Source of the DNA: Shinella granuli
GTDB taxonomy: Bacteria > Pseudomonadota > Alphaproteobacteria > Rhizobiales > Rhizobiaceae
Direction of reading: 5' to 3'
DNA length: 64,000 bases
NCBI RefSeq assembly: GCF_004341885.1
Contig: NZ_SLVX01000007.1
Span: 218,111 to 282,110 of the forward strand
Shown: piece by piece, positions 1 through 10,593 of the stretch
How the letters are laid out: each line of letters opens with the position of its first letter
Numbering within the stretch: position 1 is the stretch's first letter
The notes under the pieces: model-generated
What the model saw: the letters and a program-made list of their open reading frames with translations, nothing else
What the model was told of the DNA's origin: nothing
Databases searched by the model: none
Position numbers and translations under genes: made by a program

Positions 1-97
1 CATGCTCCTGGTAGGCCACACCCTTGGTTTCGAGAAGTTTCTTGGCGGCGCTGCAATAGCCGCAGAACTGACGCGTATAGATGACGACCGAAGCCAT
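1..97 (-). CDS. grxC: Glutaredoxin 3, N-terminal part (cut by window edge)
   Basis: Only the first 32 codons lie in the window. They begin MASVVIYTRQFCGYCSAAKK, the beta-alpha start of the thioredoxin fold with a CxxC redox site at residues 12-15. Class I glutaredoxins reduce protein disulfides and glutathione mixed disulfides in the cytoplasm with glutathione as electron donor. The active site reads CGYC rather than the usual CPYC; this is a modest variation and is not by itself evidence of iron-sulfur binding. The gene lies 35 nt downstream of comF on the same strand, so the two are probably co-transcribed. The 3' end is outside the window. Confidence 0.85.
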   Translation of the reverse strand, partial: MASVVIYTRQFCGYCSAAKKLLETKGVAYQEH

Positions 98-132
98 ATT
101 CTCCTGCTCCAAAGCTTGGAAAACCTTGTCTT

Positions 133-924
133 TCATATAGGTCCGGGAAGCGCCCTTGCAAAGGTCAAAACGGTGATGTCGGCGGCGCCCGCCCGTTTCA
201 GCGCGCGCGTGACGGCCGAAACGGTGGCCCCGGTCGTATAGACGTCGTCGACGAGCACCACGCGGCGGCCGAACAGCGCCTCGCGGCCCTCCGGCGTGAC
301 GGTGAAGGCGCCGCGCACGTTCTCCTCGCGGGCGCGAGGCCCGAGGCCGATCTGGCGGCGGGTGCGTTTCGTGCGGCGCACGGCATCGACGAGAACGGGC
401 CGGCCGGAAAGCCCGCCGAGCGCGCGGGCAAGTTCCGACGACTGGTTGAACTTGCGCCAGAGGAGGCGGAAGCGATGCAGGGGAACGGGGACGATGGCGT
501 CCGCGGCCTCCACGGTACCGTCGCCGGCCCGCAGCATCCACCCGGCCATCATCGGCGCGAGATCGGTGCGGTCGCGGTATTTCAGCGCATGGACGAGCAC
601 GCGGGCAAGGTCGTCGTAAAGCGCGACGGAGCGCAGCCGGTCGAAAGGCGGCGGGTTGGCGATGGCGTCGGCGCTGAGGATGCCCGGGCCGAGATCGTGC
701 GAGAAGGGGGTGCCGAGCACCTCGCAATAGGGGCGCTCGATCAGGGCGAGCTTCGACCAGCACCGCGGGCAGAGGCCTGCACGGCTGCCGAGCAGCACGC
801 CGCAGCCCGCGCAGGCCGGCGGATAGACGAGGTCGAGGGCGCTGCCCGCAAGGCCGCGCAGCCGGCGGGCAAGGGCCTGCCGGAGCGGGACTGCCGGCGC
901 TGCCTCGGCCTCGATTTCGCCCAT
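133..924 (-). CDS. comF: ComF family phosphoribosyltransferase-like protein
   Basis: This 263-aa protein has the ComF layout. An N-terminal zinc-ribbon-like double CxxC sits at C38/C41 and C52/C55, followed by a type I phosphoribosyltransferase fold whose PRPP-binding loop VVLVDDVYTTGAT lies at residues 222-234. ComF proteins are linked to DNA uptake in competent bacteria, but in rhizobia the gene is conserved without known natural transformation, so its real job is open. It is divergent from the methyltransferase at 987 with about 60 nt between starts, and is followed on the same strand by grxC. Length and both motifs are intact. Confidence 0.88.
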   Translation of the reverse strand: MGEIEAEAAPAVPLRQALARRLRGLAGSALDLVYPPACAGCGVLLGSRAGLCPRCWSKLALIERPYCEVLGTPFSHDLGPGILSADAIANPPPFDRLRSVALYDDLARVLVHALKYRDRTDLAPMMAGWMLRAGDGTVEAADAIVPVPLHRFRLLWRKFNQSSELARALGGLSGRPVLVDAVRRTKRTRRQIGLGPRAREENVRGAFTVTPEGREALFGRRVVLVDDVYTTGATVSAVTRALKRAGAADITVLTFARALPGPI

Positions 925-986
925 GCGGTTGACAATAGTCGGTCCAAGCGGCCAAAGCGAATGGAATTGCGAACCGGACCTCTCCC

Positions 987-1856
987 ATGGAAACGCTCTT
1001 CGACCAATCCCTGATCGACACGAACCGACGGCGCGCGCTTGCCGGCGAGCCGGCGGACTTCCTGCTCGACGTGGTGGCGCGCGAGCTTGCCGAGCGCCTC
1101 AGCGTCATCGAGCGCCGCTTCGAGCGGGCCGTCGAGCTGCACGGCCACACCGGTGCCGCCGCACGGGCGGTCGTCGCGACAGGCAAGGTGGACGGGATGG
1201 AGCGGGTGGAAAGCGACGCGCGGTTCGCCGCGCCGGGCGAGGCGCTGACGGTGTCGCCGCTCGAAACGGTGCCGCTGGAGCCGCAGTCGGCCAACCTCAT
1301 CGTCTCGCCGCTGGCGCTGCACCTCACCAACGACACGCCGGGTGTCTTCGTGCAGATCCGCCGTGCGCTGAAGCCGGACGGGCTGTTCCTTGCGGCCATC
1401 CCCGGCAGCGGCACCCTGCAGGAACTGCGCGAGGTGCTGCTTGCGGCGGAAAGCGAGATGACGGGCGGGGCGAGCCCGCGGGTCATCCCCTTCCCGGATG
1501 TGCGCGATGTCGGCGCGCTTCTCCAGCGCGGCGGCTTCGCCCTGCCGGTGACGGACCGGGAGACCTATACGGTGCGCTATGATTCGATCTTTCCGCTGAT
1601 GAAGGACCTGCGGGCCATGGGCATGGCCAATCCGCTTGCCGGCCGCAGCCGCCGGCCGCTCACGCGCGGCGTCCTCCTGCGCGCGGCGGAGCTTTATGCG
1701 GAACGCTTCTCCGATCCGGACGGGCGCATCCGCGCGAGCTTTTCGGTCATCTATGTATCGGGCTGGGCGCCGCACGAAAGCCAGCAGAAGCCGCTGAAGC
1801 CCGGCTCGGCGAGGATGCGCCTTGCCGATGCGCTGAAGCAGGGCGGCCGCGGCTGA
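987..1856 (+). CDS. SAM-dependent methyltransferase (class I, NDUFAF5/BioC-like)
   Basis: A 289-aa class I methyltransferase-type protein. The central part (residues about 90-170) has the pattern seen after motif I in this superfamily, including a segment equivalent to motif IV (ANLIVSPLALHLTND) and a 'ALKPDGLFLAAIPG' motif VI-like strand. The glycine-rich motif I is weakly preserved, as in the alphaproteobacterial relatives of NDUFAF5, the mitochondrial complex I assembly factor. The substrate cannot be told from sequence. The gene is divergent from comF. The start was chosen because the N-terminus runs directly into the conserved METLFDQSLI segment; the ATG follows a CTCTCCC stretch rather than a clear Shine-Dalgarno. 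Confidence 0.75.
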   Translation: METLFDQSLIDTNRRRALAGEPADFLLDVVARELAERLSVIERRFERAVELHGHTGAAARAVVATGKVDGMERVESDARFAAPGEALTVSPLETVPLEPQSANLIVSPLALHLTNDTPGVFVQIRRALKPDGLFLAAIPGSGTLQELREVLLAAESEMTGGASPRVIPFPDVRDVGALLQRGGFALPVTDRETYTVRYDSIFPLMKDLRAMGMANPLAGRSRRPLTRGVLLRAAELYAERFSDPDGRIRASFSVIYVSGWAPHESQQKPLKPGSARMRLADALKQGGRG

Positions 1857-1860
1857 CCGG

Positions 1861-2043
1861 CTATTTCTTGCCGGCGGAGTCCATGCTGTTCGAGATCGTG
1901 GTGAGGGTATCGGAGAGGCCGTTGCTGAAGGCTTCGAGGCCGGCCAGCAGGCCGATCGAGATGAGCGCCAGCAGGAGCCCGTATTCGATGGCCGTGCCGC
2001 CGGCGCGGTCGGAGCAGAATGATTTCAGCAATTTCGGCACCAT
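1861..2043 (-). CDS. Flp family type IVb pilin
   Basis: A 60-aa prepilin. A short positively charged leader is followed by the Flp processing signature GGTAIEYG at residues 15-22, where prepilin peptidase cleaves at the glycine pair so that Glu becomes residue +5 of the mature pilin. A single hydrophobic helix (about residues 19-38) follows. Flp pilins are the shaft subunits of Tad pili used for surface attachment. The chosen ATG is preceded by GGGAGAG; a longer upstream extension lacks pilin character. The Tad assembly genes are not in the window, so this is an orphan pilin copy or works with a distant locus. It ends 4 nt beyond the stop of the convergent methyltransferase gene. Confidence 0.85.
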   Translation of the reverse strand: MVPKLLKSFCSDRAGGTAIEYGLLLALISIGLLAGLEAFSNGLSDTLTTISNSMDSAGKK

Positions 2044-2081
2044 TCCACTCTCCCGCGCCCTTTGCGCATGTCCATGTCTCT

Positions 2082-2399
2082 TCAGCAGCCGTTGCTGATA
2101 CCGTTGCCGTTGACGATGCATACGGCACCGGGCATTTCCTGCAGGACGCTGCGGCGCACCGTATAGCGTTTTCCGCCTTCCGACGGGATCGAGCCCGTCG
2201 AGATCATGTCGAATTCATCGGGCACATTCGCCATCATGCGCTTGTCGGTCTTTGCGGAGAGGACCGGGGTCAGAACCAGAGCAAGCGCGATGACGGCGGT
2301 GCCGAAGAGCAGGGCAAGGTTGAGCGCGCCCGTCCGGCTGTCGCCGGCCGGCGTGAAATCCTTCTCCTGAACGGTTTTCCAGAAGTCTTCGTCACGCAT
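2082..2399 (-). CDS. Conserved hypothetical single-pass membrane protein
   Basis: A 105-aa protein not recognised as a named family. Residues about 25-48 form one strong transmembrane segment (LALLFGTAVIALALVLTPVL); the N-terminus is charged and soluble, and the C-terminal 55 residues contain one Cys pair (Cys 94 and the terminal Cys). It lies 38 nt upstream of the Flp pilin on the same strand, suggesting co-transcription and a possible role with the pilin, but nothing in the sequence proves this. A start further upstream is not available without losing the reading frame. Confidence 0.65.
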   Translation of the reverse strand: MRDEDFWKTVQEKDFTPAGDSRTGALNLALLFGTAVIALALVLTPVLSAKTDKRMMANVPDEFDMISTGSIPSEGGKRYTVRRSVLQEMPGAVCIVNGNGISNGC

Positions 2400-2480
2400 C
2401 TGAGGGTCTCGTAGGCATTCATTGCAACGTTAGACCCAATCTTTGAACCATGGTGCTAAACGATTGCTTAACGGAGACTG

Positions 2481-2504
2481 AAAAAGACGGGGTAAATCCC
2501 TGCC
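2481..2504 (-). terminator. Rho-independent terminator of the GNAT-mutT pair
   Basis: On the minus strand, just past the mutT stop, an imperfect 7-bp GC-rich stem (GGCAGGG / CCCCGTC with one mismatch and a 5-nt loop) is followed by a run of five T. Its position fits termination of the two-gene transcript from 3710 to 2512. Confidence 0.6.
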
Positions 2505-2511
2505 GTTCCGT

Positions 2512-2934
2512 TCAGAGAAGGTCCATCAGGAAGGGAATGAGCGGCTCGTCGGCCGGCGGCATCGGGTAGTCGCGCAACGCCTTCGGGCGCACCCACTTGA
2601 TCGCCTGTCCCTCGCGGCCATGCGCGGTGCCCTCGAAGCGGCGGCAGATATAGAGCGGCATCAGGAGGTGGAAGTCGTCATAGGTGTGGCTGGCGAAGGT
2701 CAGCGGGGCGAGGCAGGCGACCTTCGTGCGGATGCCGAGCTCCTCGTCCAGTTCGCGGATCAGCGTCTCCTCCGGCGTTTCGCCGGGCTCCACCTTGCCG
2801 CCGGGAAACTCCCAGAGACCGGCGAGCGCCTTTCCTTCCGGACGCTGTGCCAGGAGGATGCGGCCATCGGCATCGACGAGCGCGCAGGCGGCGACGAGCA
2901 GGATGCGGCGGGGTTTCGTTTCGATCTCGCTCAT
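2512..2934 (-). CDS. mutT: 8-oxo-dGTP diphosphatase MutT (Nudix hydrolase)
   Basis: A 140-aa Nudix protein. The 23-residue Nudix box runs from G46 to I68 with every consensus position present: G46, E52, R60-E61-L62, E64-E65, G67. The catalytic metal-binding segment is RELDEELG. MutT hydrolyses 8-oxo-dGTP to its monophosphate so that oxidised guanine is not incorporated into DNA. The length and the short insert-free fold match MutT rather than larger Nudix families. The start overlaps the stop of the upstream acetyltransferase gene by 4 nt (ATGA), indicating translational coupling. Substrate assignment within the Nudix superfamily is by family resemblance. Confidence 0.85.
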   Translation of the reverse strand: MSEIETKPRRILLVAACALVDADGRILLAQRPEGKALAGLWEFPGGKVEPGETPEETLIRELDEELGIRTKVACLAPLTFASHTYDDFHLLMPLYICRRFEGTAHGREGQAIKWVRPKALRDYPMPPADEPLIPFLMDLL

Positions 2935-3710
2935 GCCGCGGCAGGCCCCCGGTAGCTGTACTGGTAGACGTCCTTGAAGCCGGCTCGGCGGTAGAGCGCG
3001 ATGGCGGCGGCGTTGTCGGCCTCGACCTGCACCCAGGCCTGGCGGGCGCCCTTCAGCTTCGCCCAGCGCAGGGCGGCGTGGAGGACCGCGGTGCCGAGGC
3101 CGCTGCCGCGCTGCTCTTTTACGACGCCGAGCTGGAGGATGCCGACGAGGTCGTTGTCATGCACGGCGATCGCCACGGCCGTCGGGCCGAAATCGGGCTC
3201 CTCGAAGATGAAGAGGCCGGTTTCCGGCTTGATGGCGTTGATGATCTCGGTGAGGCCGGGCTTCAGCGCCGGGTCGTCGCCGGCAACGCGGATGCGGGCG
3301 TCGACGAAGCGGCCGACGTCGCGGCTCGGCAGATGGTCGAGGCCTTCGTCGCGCGGCAGCGTCGCAAGGTCCGCCATCATGACGATGGTGCGGCCCGCCT
3401 CCGCCCAGCCGGCCGCATCCATATGGGCGACAAGCTTCGGCGGGGTCAGCGGCGTCTGGCGCACCAGGAGCGGGCGGCCGTAGTCGGAAAACTTCTTCGC
3501 CGCCTTCTGGAGGCGGATGTCGAGGTCGCGGATGTCGGACGGGTCGAGCGGGTTCACCGAATTCAGCCGGCGCGAGGGGTGGCCGGCGGTCAGGCGGAAG
3601 AGCCAGCTTCCGTCATAATGCACGGACGCGGCCGGCCAGGCGCGGAAGCCGACGGCCTCGAGCCGGCGGACTTTCGGCAGATCGCTGATGTTTTCTTCTG
3701 ATGGCGTCAC
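2931..3710 (-). CDS. GNAT family N-acetyltransferase
   Basis: A 259-aa protein with a C-terminal GNAT fold. Motif A with the acetyl-CoA pyrophosphate loop is visible as VVKEQRGSGLGTAVL (about residues 195-210, the Q/RxxGxG/A pattern), followed by motif B ending in ALYRRAGF. The N-terminal 120 residues are a divergent, probably second GNAT-like half, as in two-lobed acetyltransferases. The acceptor substrate is unknown. The gene overlaps mutT by 4 nt, so the two are translated together; acetyltransferase-mutT pairs of this kind are common in rhizobia. Confidence 0.8.
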   Translation of the reverse strand: MTPSEENISDLPKVRRLEAVGFRAWPAASVHYDGSWLFRLTAGHPSRRLNSVNPLDPSDIRDLDIRLQKAAKKFSDYGRPLLVRQTPLTPPKLVAHMDAAGWAEAGRTIVMMADLATLPRDEGLDHLPSRDVGRFVDARIRVAGDDPALKPGLTEIINAIKPETGLFIFEEPDFGPTAVAIAVHDNDLVGILQLGVVKEQRGSGLGTAVLHAALRWAKLKGARQAWVQVEADNAAAIALYRRAGFKDVYQYSYRGPAAA

Positions 3711-3744
3711 GCTGCCAGGCCTCTATTTCTGCGCGGTACCGGGA

Positions 3745-3780
3745 GCAAAATCGCTGCACACTTCTGCTGGAACCGCTTTA
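3745..3780. repeat. Dispersed intergenic repeat, copy R1
   Basis: A degenerate copy of a short element also present at about 15505-15580, 18339-18393, 40891-40945 and 48761-48808. The shared core reads roughly gcaaaaccgctgcgcacttt followed by tgctgga. It occupies the gap between argJ and the GNAT gene and touches the argJ stop codon. Confidence 0.45.
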
Positions 3781-5010
3781 GCTGCGATAGTCGCCGTTGA
3801 TCTCGACATATTCCTTGGTGAGGTCGCAGGTCCAGACGGTCGCCTTGCCGGTGCCGAGGCCGATCTCGACGCGGACAGGGATGTCCTGGCGCTTCATGAC
3901 GGCGGTGGCCGCCTCTTCGGAATAGGCGGGGTCGCGCTCGCCGTCGACGGCGACGCGCACGTCGCCGAACCAGATGGCGAGACGGTCGCGGTCGGCCATC
4001 TCGCCGGATTTGCCGACGGCCATGACGATGCGGCCCCAATTGGCGTCCTCGCCGGCAACCGCGGTCTTGACCAGCGGCGAATTGGCGATGGAGAGCGCGA
4101 TGCGCTTGGCCGCCGCGTCGTTTTCGGCACCCTCGACGGTGATTTCCACCATCTTGCGCGCGCCCTCGCCGTCGCGCACGACCTGGAGCGCGAGGTCGCG
4201 CAAGAGGTCGTTCAGCGCCGCGCGGAAATCATCGAGCGCGGCATCGTCCGCGGTGACGGGCGCCTGGCCTTCGGCCGCGCCGGTCGCAAAAAGCATCAGC
4301 GTGTCGGAGGTCGAGGTGTCGCTGTCGACGGTGACGGAATTGAAGGTCGGGCCGGCGCCGGCCGACAGCAGCGATTGCAGCACCGGTGCCGGGATATCCG
4401 CATCCGTCACGACGAAGGAAAGCATGGTCGCCATGTCGGGCGCGATCATGCCGGCGCCCTTGGCGATGCCGTTGATGCGCACGGTGACGCCGCCGAGCTC
4501 GGCCGTGCGCGTGGCGACCTTCGGATAGGTGTCCGTCGTCATGATGGCCTTGGCGGCCTCGAACCAGAAGTCCTCCGTGCCGGAGGCGGCGAGGCTGTCG
4601 AGCACGCCGGAGAATTTCGTCGCGTCGAGCGGCTCGCCGATGACGCCGGTCGAGGCGAGGAAGACCTCGCCTTCGCTGCAGCCGACGGCCCCTGCGGCGG
4701 CTTCCGCGGTCATCTTCGTCGATTCGCGGCCCTTGCGGCCGGTGAAGGCGTTCGCATTGCCGGAATTGACCACCACAGCGCGGGCGATCCCGCCGGGCAG
4801 GTTGGCGCGGCAGAAATCGACCGGCGCCGAGGGGCACTTGGAGCGGGTGAAGACGCCGGCGACGGTTGCGGGGCGGTCGAACACCATCATCAGCACGTCC
4901 GTCCGACCCTTGTACTTGATCCCGGCGGCGGCGGTCGCCATGCGCACGCCGCGCACCGGCGGCATCTCGGCATAGGTTTTGGGAGCGAGCGGAGAGAGGG
5001 AACCGGACAT
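3778..5010 (-). CDS. argJ: Bifunctional ornithine acetyltransferase / N-acetylglutamate synthase
   Basis: A 410-aa ArgJ. The autoprocessing motif ATML sits at residues 194-197 within the conserved context [14 protein letters not shown]; cleavage between A194 and T195 gives alpha and beta chains with T195 as nucleophile. ArgJ transfers acetyl groups from N-acetylornithine to glutamate (and in bifunctional forms uses acetyl-CoA), recycling acetyl groups in arginine biosynthesis in the cytoplasm. Full length, no missing regions. It follows the rotamase gene (start 5958) on the same strand, but a terminator-like hairpin between them suggests separate transcription. argH, a later step, is at 30.6 kb. 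Confidence 0.95.
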   Translation of the reverse strand: MSGSLSPLAPKTYAEMPPVRGVRMATAAAGIKYKGRTDVLMMVFDRPATVAGVFTRSKCPSAPVDFCRANLPGGIARAVVVNSGNANAFTGRKGRESTKMTAEAAAGAVGCSEGEVFLASTGVIGEPLDATKFSGVLDSLAASGTEDFWFEAAKAIMTTDTYPKVATRTAELGGVTVRINGIAKGAGMIAPDMATMLSFVVTDADIPAPVLQSLLSAGAGPTFNSVTVDSDTSTSDTLMLFATGAAEGQAPVTADDAALDDFRAALNDLLRDLALQVVRDGEGARKMVEITVEGAENDAAAKRIALSIANSPLVKTAVAGEDANWGRIVMAVGKSGEMADRDRLAIWFGDVRVAVDGERDPAYSEEAATAVMKRQDIPVRVEIGLGTGKATVWTCDLTKEYVEINGDYRS

Positions 5011-5024
5011 CGTGCTTTCCTGTC

Positions 5025-5050
5025 AAGAAAGGCCCGGCGGCTGCCGGGCC
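5025..5050 (-). terminator. Rho-independent terminator after the rotamase gene
   Basis: On the minus strand an 8-bp perfect stem (GGCCCGGC / GCCGGGCC, 4-nt loop at 5039-5042) is followed by TTTCTT. It lies 8 nt past the rotamase stop and before argJ, so it would separate the two transcription units. Confidence 0.7.
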
Positions 5051-5058
5051 GTTGTCGA

Positions 5059-5958
5059 TTACTGCTGGCCTTCGGTTTCCGGCGCGGCTTCGCCTTCACC
5101 CGCGGCTTCCGGCTTGTTGACCGCGTCATAGGCGGTCTTCAGCGCGGCGTCCTGGATGTCGACGGGGGCTGCGGCCTTGGCCTTTTCCAGGAGCTCCAGA
5201 TACTTGTCGCGCATGACGAGCTGACGAACCTGGCTTTCGACCTGGTCGAGCGCCGGGGGCTGCTGCTTGCGCTTGTCCTCGATCTTGATGACGTGGAAGC
5301 CGAACTGGCTCTTCACCGGCTCCTTGGAATAGGCGCCCTTCTCCAGCGCGAAGGCGGCCGTCTCGAATTCCGGAACCATGCGGCCCTTGCCGAAATAGCC
5401 GAGGTCGCCGCCTTCGGACTTGTTCGGGTCGGTCGACTTTTCCTTGGCGATCTCGACGAAGTCCTTGCCGGCGTCGAGGTCCTTGATGATGGCCTTGGCC
5501 TCTTCCTCGGTCTTGACGAGGATGTGGCGGGCGCGGATCTCGTCTTCCGGCTCGATGGCGGCGACTTCCTTGTCGTAGCGCGCCTTCACCTCTTCCGGGG
5601 TCACGGCGTCGACGACGTGCTTCTTGAAATAGGCATTGTGCAGCTCGCGATCCGTGAGGAAGGCGAGGCGCTGCTTGAAGTCGGGCGTATCCTGCAGGCC
5701 TTCCTTGCCGGCATCGGCGGCGAGCAGCTTCACGTCGATGATCGAGGAAAGGGCGGCGACGCGCTTCTGCTCGTCCGGCAGGTTGGCGAGCTGCGGATCG
5801 AGGCCGGTGATGGCGAGCTTCAGCTCCGATTCGCGGATTTCCAGCGCGCCGACCTTGGCGATGACGGGATCGGCCGCCGCATCCTCAGCGCGGACGCTGG
5901 TGCTTGCGGCGGCAATCGCGATGAGGGCGACTGCTGCGAGCTTGCTGTACTTGAACAT
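5059..5958 (-). CDS. Periplasmic parvulin-type peptidyl-prolyl cis-trans isomerase
   Basis: A 299-aa exported rotamase. The N-terminus MFKYSKLAAVALIAIAAAS is a Sec signal peptide, with cleavage likely after the SVRA segment at about residue 24. An all-helical chaperone-like region (about 30-130) precedes a parvulin domain (about 140-235) recognisable by IRARHILVKTEEEA, GGDLGYFGKGRMVPEFE and SQFGFHVIKIED. Such SurA/PrsA-like proteins help secreted and outer-membrane proteins fold. The C-terminal tail is Ala/Glu-rich. The start at 5958 was preferred over longer in-frame starts because it begins the signal peptide. It diverges from secA, which fits a shared role in export. Confidence 0.9.
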   Translation of the reverse strand: MFKYSKLAAVALIAIAAASTSVRAEDAAADPVIAKVGALEIRESELKLAITGLDPQLANLPDEQKRVAALSSIIDVKLLAADAGKEGLQDTPDFKQRLAFLTDRELHNAYFKKHVVDAVTPEEVKARYDKEVAAIEPEDEIRARHILVKTEEEAKAIIKDLDAGKDFVEIAKEKSTDPNKSEGGDLGYFGKGRMVPEFETAAFALEKGAYSKEPVKSQFGFHVIKIEDKRKQQPPALDQVESQVRQLVMRDKYLELLEKAKAAAPVDIQDAALKTAYDAVNKPEAAGEGEAAPETEGQQ

Positions 5959-6195
5959 ATCGAAGAGACCTTTCACATCCTCGCCGGAATCGGGCCGATA
6001 TCCGGTGCCAGACGGCTCAACACCACCAGAATGTGGCAGTTGTGCAACCGCCTGAGCCGTTGACATCATTCGACCCCCCTCTTATCTGTCACGCAATCCC
6101 GCGTCCAGAACAGTTTCCGGGCGTCTCAAGGCTTTGCGCGCAAATATCGTGCGACCTGTCACGCGCCGGGTGCCCATAAAGAAAGGACCATCCTG

Positions 6196-8922
<2,727 letters not shown>

Positions 8923-8975
8923 CCGGCTGCGGGAGCAAGTGGCGCATAGGCTATGAACCGTCGCCCATCCTCCAA

Positions 8976-9006
8976 CGTCATGCTCGGGTCAGGCCCGAGC
9001 ATGACG
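8976..9006. repeat. Perfect intergenic palindrome (rhizobial REP-like)
   Basis: A 13-bp perfect inverted repeat, cgtcatgctcggg / cccgagcatgacg, around the 5-nt loop tcagg. Palindromes of this 'cgtcatgctcggg' form recur in intergenic regions of Rhizobiaceae. It lies downstream of secA, ahead of the likely terminator, and could protect the 3' end of the mRNA. Confidence 0.7.
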
Positions 9007-9042
9007 GAAGAGAGGTATGCGGCTCTTGATTCGCTCCCTTTG

Positions 9043-9070
9043 AATGCCGCCCCCGGGCGGCATTTTCTTT
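9043..9070 (+). terminator. Rho-independent terminator of secA
   Basis: A 9-bp perfect stem (AATGCCGCC / GGCGGCATT) with a 4-nt loop is followed by TTCTTT. It lies 120 nt after the secA stop and is the only strong T-tailed hairpin in this gap. Confidence 0.8.
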
Positions 9071-9159
9071 AAGGGCGCGGCCCCCGCCATCCAACCGTTT
9101 GTTAACCCTGATCTGACAAGACTGATCCTCGTTCAGTTCTGCGTTGCATACGGGTTCCT

Positions 9160-10593
9160 GTGTTGATGGCGGTCATTCAGTCGGCGGAGAAATTGCTGCC
9201 ATCGGCCCTGCGCGGCAAGGCGGAGCCGCTGGTGCGCGCGCTCGGAACGATCCTCGTCAGCGACGATCCCCGCAACCTTGCCCAGCGCATGGCGCTCATC
9301 ACCTTCGCCATCCGCGTCATCAATGCGGCGATCGCCTTTCTCTCGCAGATCATCCTCGCCCGCATGATGGGCGAATTCGAATACGGCATCTTCGTCTTCG
9401 TCTGGGCGCTCGTCGTCATTTTCGGCGACATGTCCTGTCTCGGCATCCACACCACCGTCGTGCGCTTCCTGCCCGACTATGCGGGGCGCAGCGCGCATGC
9501 GGAAATCCGCGGCCTCACCTCGACGGCCCGTGTCTTCGCCATGCTGTCCTCGACGGCGCTGGCGGCCATCGGCCTCCTCGCCCTCTGGTTCTTCCATGAC
9601 GGTTTCGCCGACTACTATGTGGTGCCGCTTTTCGTCGGTCTCTTCTGCATGCCGATGATCGCGCTCGGAGACGTGCTCGACAGCACGGCGCGCGCCCATA
9701 GCTGGGCGGTGGTGGCCCTCAGCCCGACCTATATCATCCGCCCGCTGCTGATCCTCGTCTTCATGGTGCTGGCGGTTTTCCTGGACGCGCCGCACACCGC
9801 GCTCACCGCCATGGTCGCCGCGCTCGCCGCCACCTACCTTACGACCGTCGTGCAGTTCTTCAACATCCTGCGACGGCTCAGCAAGCGCTACGTCAAGGGG
9901 CCGCGCAAGCTGGAATTCTCCCTGTGGATCAAGGCGGCGCTGCCGATCTTCCTGATCGAGGGCTTCGGCTTCCTGCTCACCAATTCCGACGTCATCGTCG
10001 TCGGCCTCTATCTCGACCCGGAAAGCGTCGCCATCTATTTCGCCGCGGCGAAGACCATGGCGCTGGTGCATTTCGTCTTCTTCTCGGTGAAGGCCGCGGC
10101 CGCACCGCGCTTTTCCGCGCTGTTTTCGGCCGGCGACCGGCTGGCGCTGGCGCGCTTTGCCGGCGAGACGGTGCGCTGGAGCTTCTGGCCGTCGCTGGCC
10201 GTCGGGCTCGGCGTGCTGGCGCTCGGCCATTTCCTGCTGTCGCTGTTCGGTGCCGCCTTCACGGCCGGCTACAGCCTGATGTTCATCCTCTTCGTCGGCA
10301 TTCTCGCCAAGGCGCTGATCGGGCCGGGCGAGGTGCTGCTCACCATGGCCGGCCAGCAGAAACTCTGCGTCGTCGTCTATGCCGTGGCGCTGGCGGCGAA
10401 TATCGGCTTCAACGTCACGCTCATTCCGCTTTTCGGCCTGACGGGCGCGGCGGCCGCCACCGCCGGCGCCATGATCGTCGAGGCGCTGCTGCTGCACCTC
10501 GTCGTGCGCCGGAAACTCTCCATCATTCTCTTCGCCTTCGCCAATCCGGTGCAGGCAAGCCTTGCCAACGGGATGGACCGCCATGACCGATAG
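9160..10593 (+). CDS. Polysaccharide/lipopolysaccharide flippase (MOP superfamily)
   Basis: A 477-aa integral membrane protein with about 12-14 hydrophobic segments spread evenly from residue 45 to the end, the pattern of Wzx/MurJ-type MOP flippases. These translocate lipid-linked glycans across the inner membrane. Motifs typical of the family are present, such as the early segment QIILARMMGEFEYGIFVFVW and TNSDVIVVGLYLDPESVAIY in the middle. The start is uncertain: GTG at 9160 or ATG at 9166, neither with a strong Shine-Dalgarno. The stop overlaps the next gene by 11 nt, so a polysaccharide-related pair is likely. The exact glycan is unknown. Confidence 0.8.
   Translation: MLMAVIQSAEKLLPSALRGKAEPLVRALGTILVSDDPRNLAQRMALITFAIRVINAAIAFLSQIILARMMGEFEYGIFVFVWALVVIFGDMSCLGIHTTVVRFLPDYAGRSAHAEIRGLTSTARVFAMLSSTALAAIGLLALWFFHDGFADYYVVPLFVGLFCMPMIALGDVLDSTARAHSWAVVALSPTYIIRPLLILVFMVLAVFLDAPHTALTAMVAALAATYLTTVVQFFNILRRLSKRYVKGPRKLEFSLWIKAALPIFLIEGFGFLLTNSDVIVVGLYLDPESVAIYFAAAKTMALVHFVFFSVKAAAAPRFSALFSAGDRLALARFAGETVRWSFWPSLAVGLGVLALGHFLLSLFGAAFTAGYSLMFILFVGILAKALIGPGEVLLTMAGQQKLCVVVYAVALAANIGFNVTLIPLFGLTGAAAATAGAMIVEALLLHLVVRRKLSIILFAFANPVQASLANGMDRHDR

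Noticed and set aside
2440..2480. CtrA-like half sites (taaacg...gcttaacgg) upstream of the Flp pilin gene pair
   Set aside because: The spacing between half sites is 8, not the 7 nt of the TTAA-N7-TTAA consensus, and one half is degenerate. Too weak to report as an operator.
3688..6063. A 791-codon plus-strand frame antisense to argJ and the rotamase
   Set aside because: Compositional shadow of GC-rich minus-strand genes; His/Asp/Arg/Gly-biased product without a recognisable domain. The minus strand encodes ArgJ and a parvulin with all motifs.
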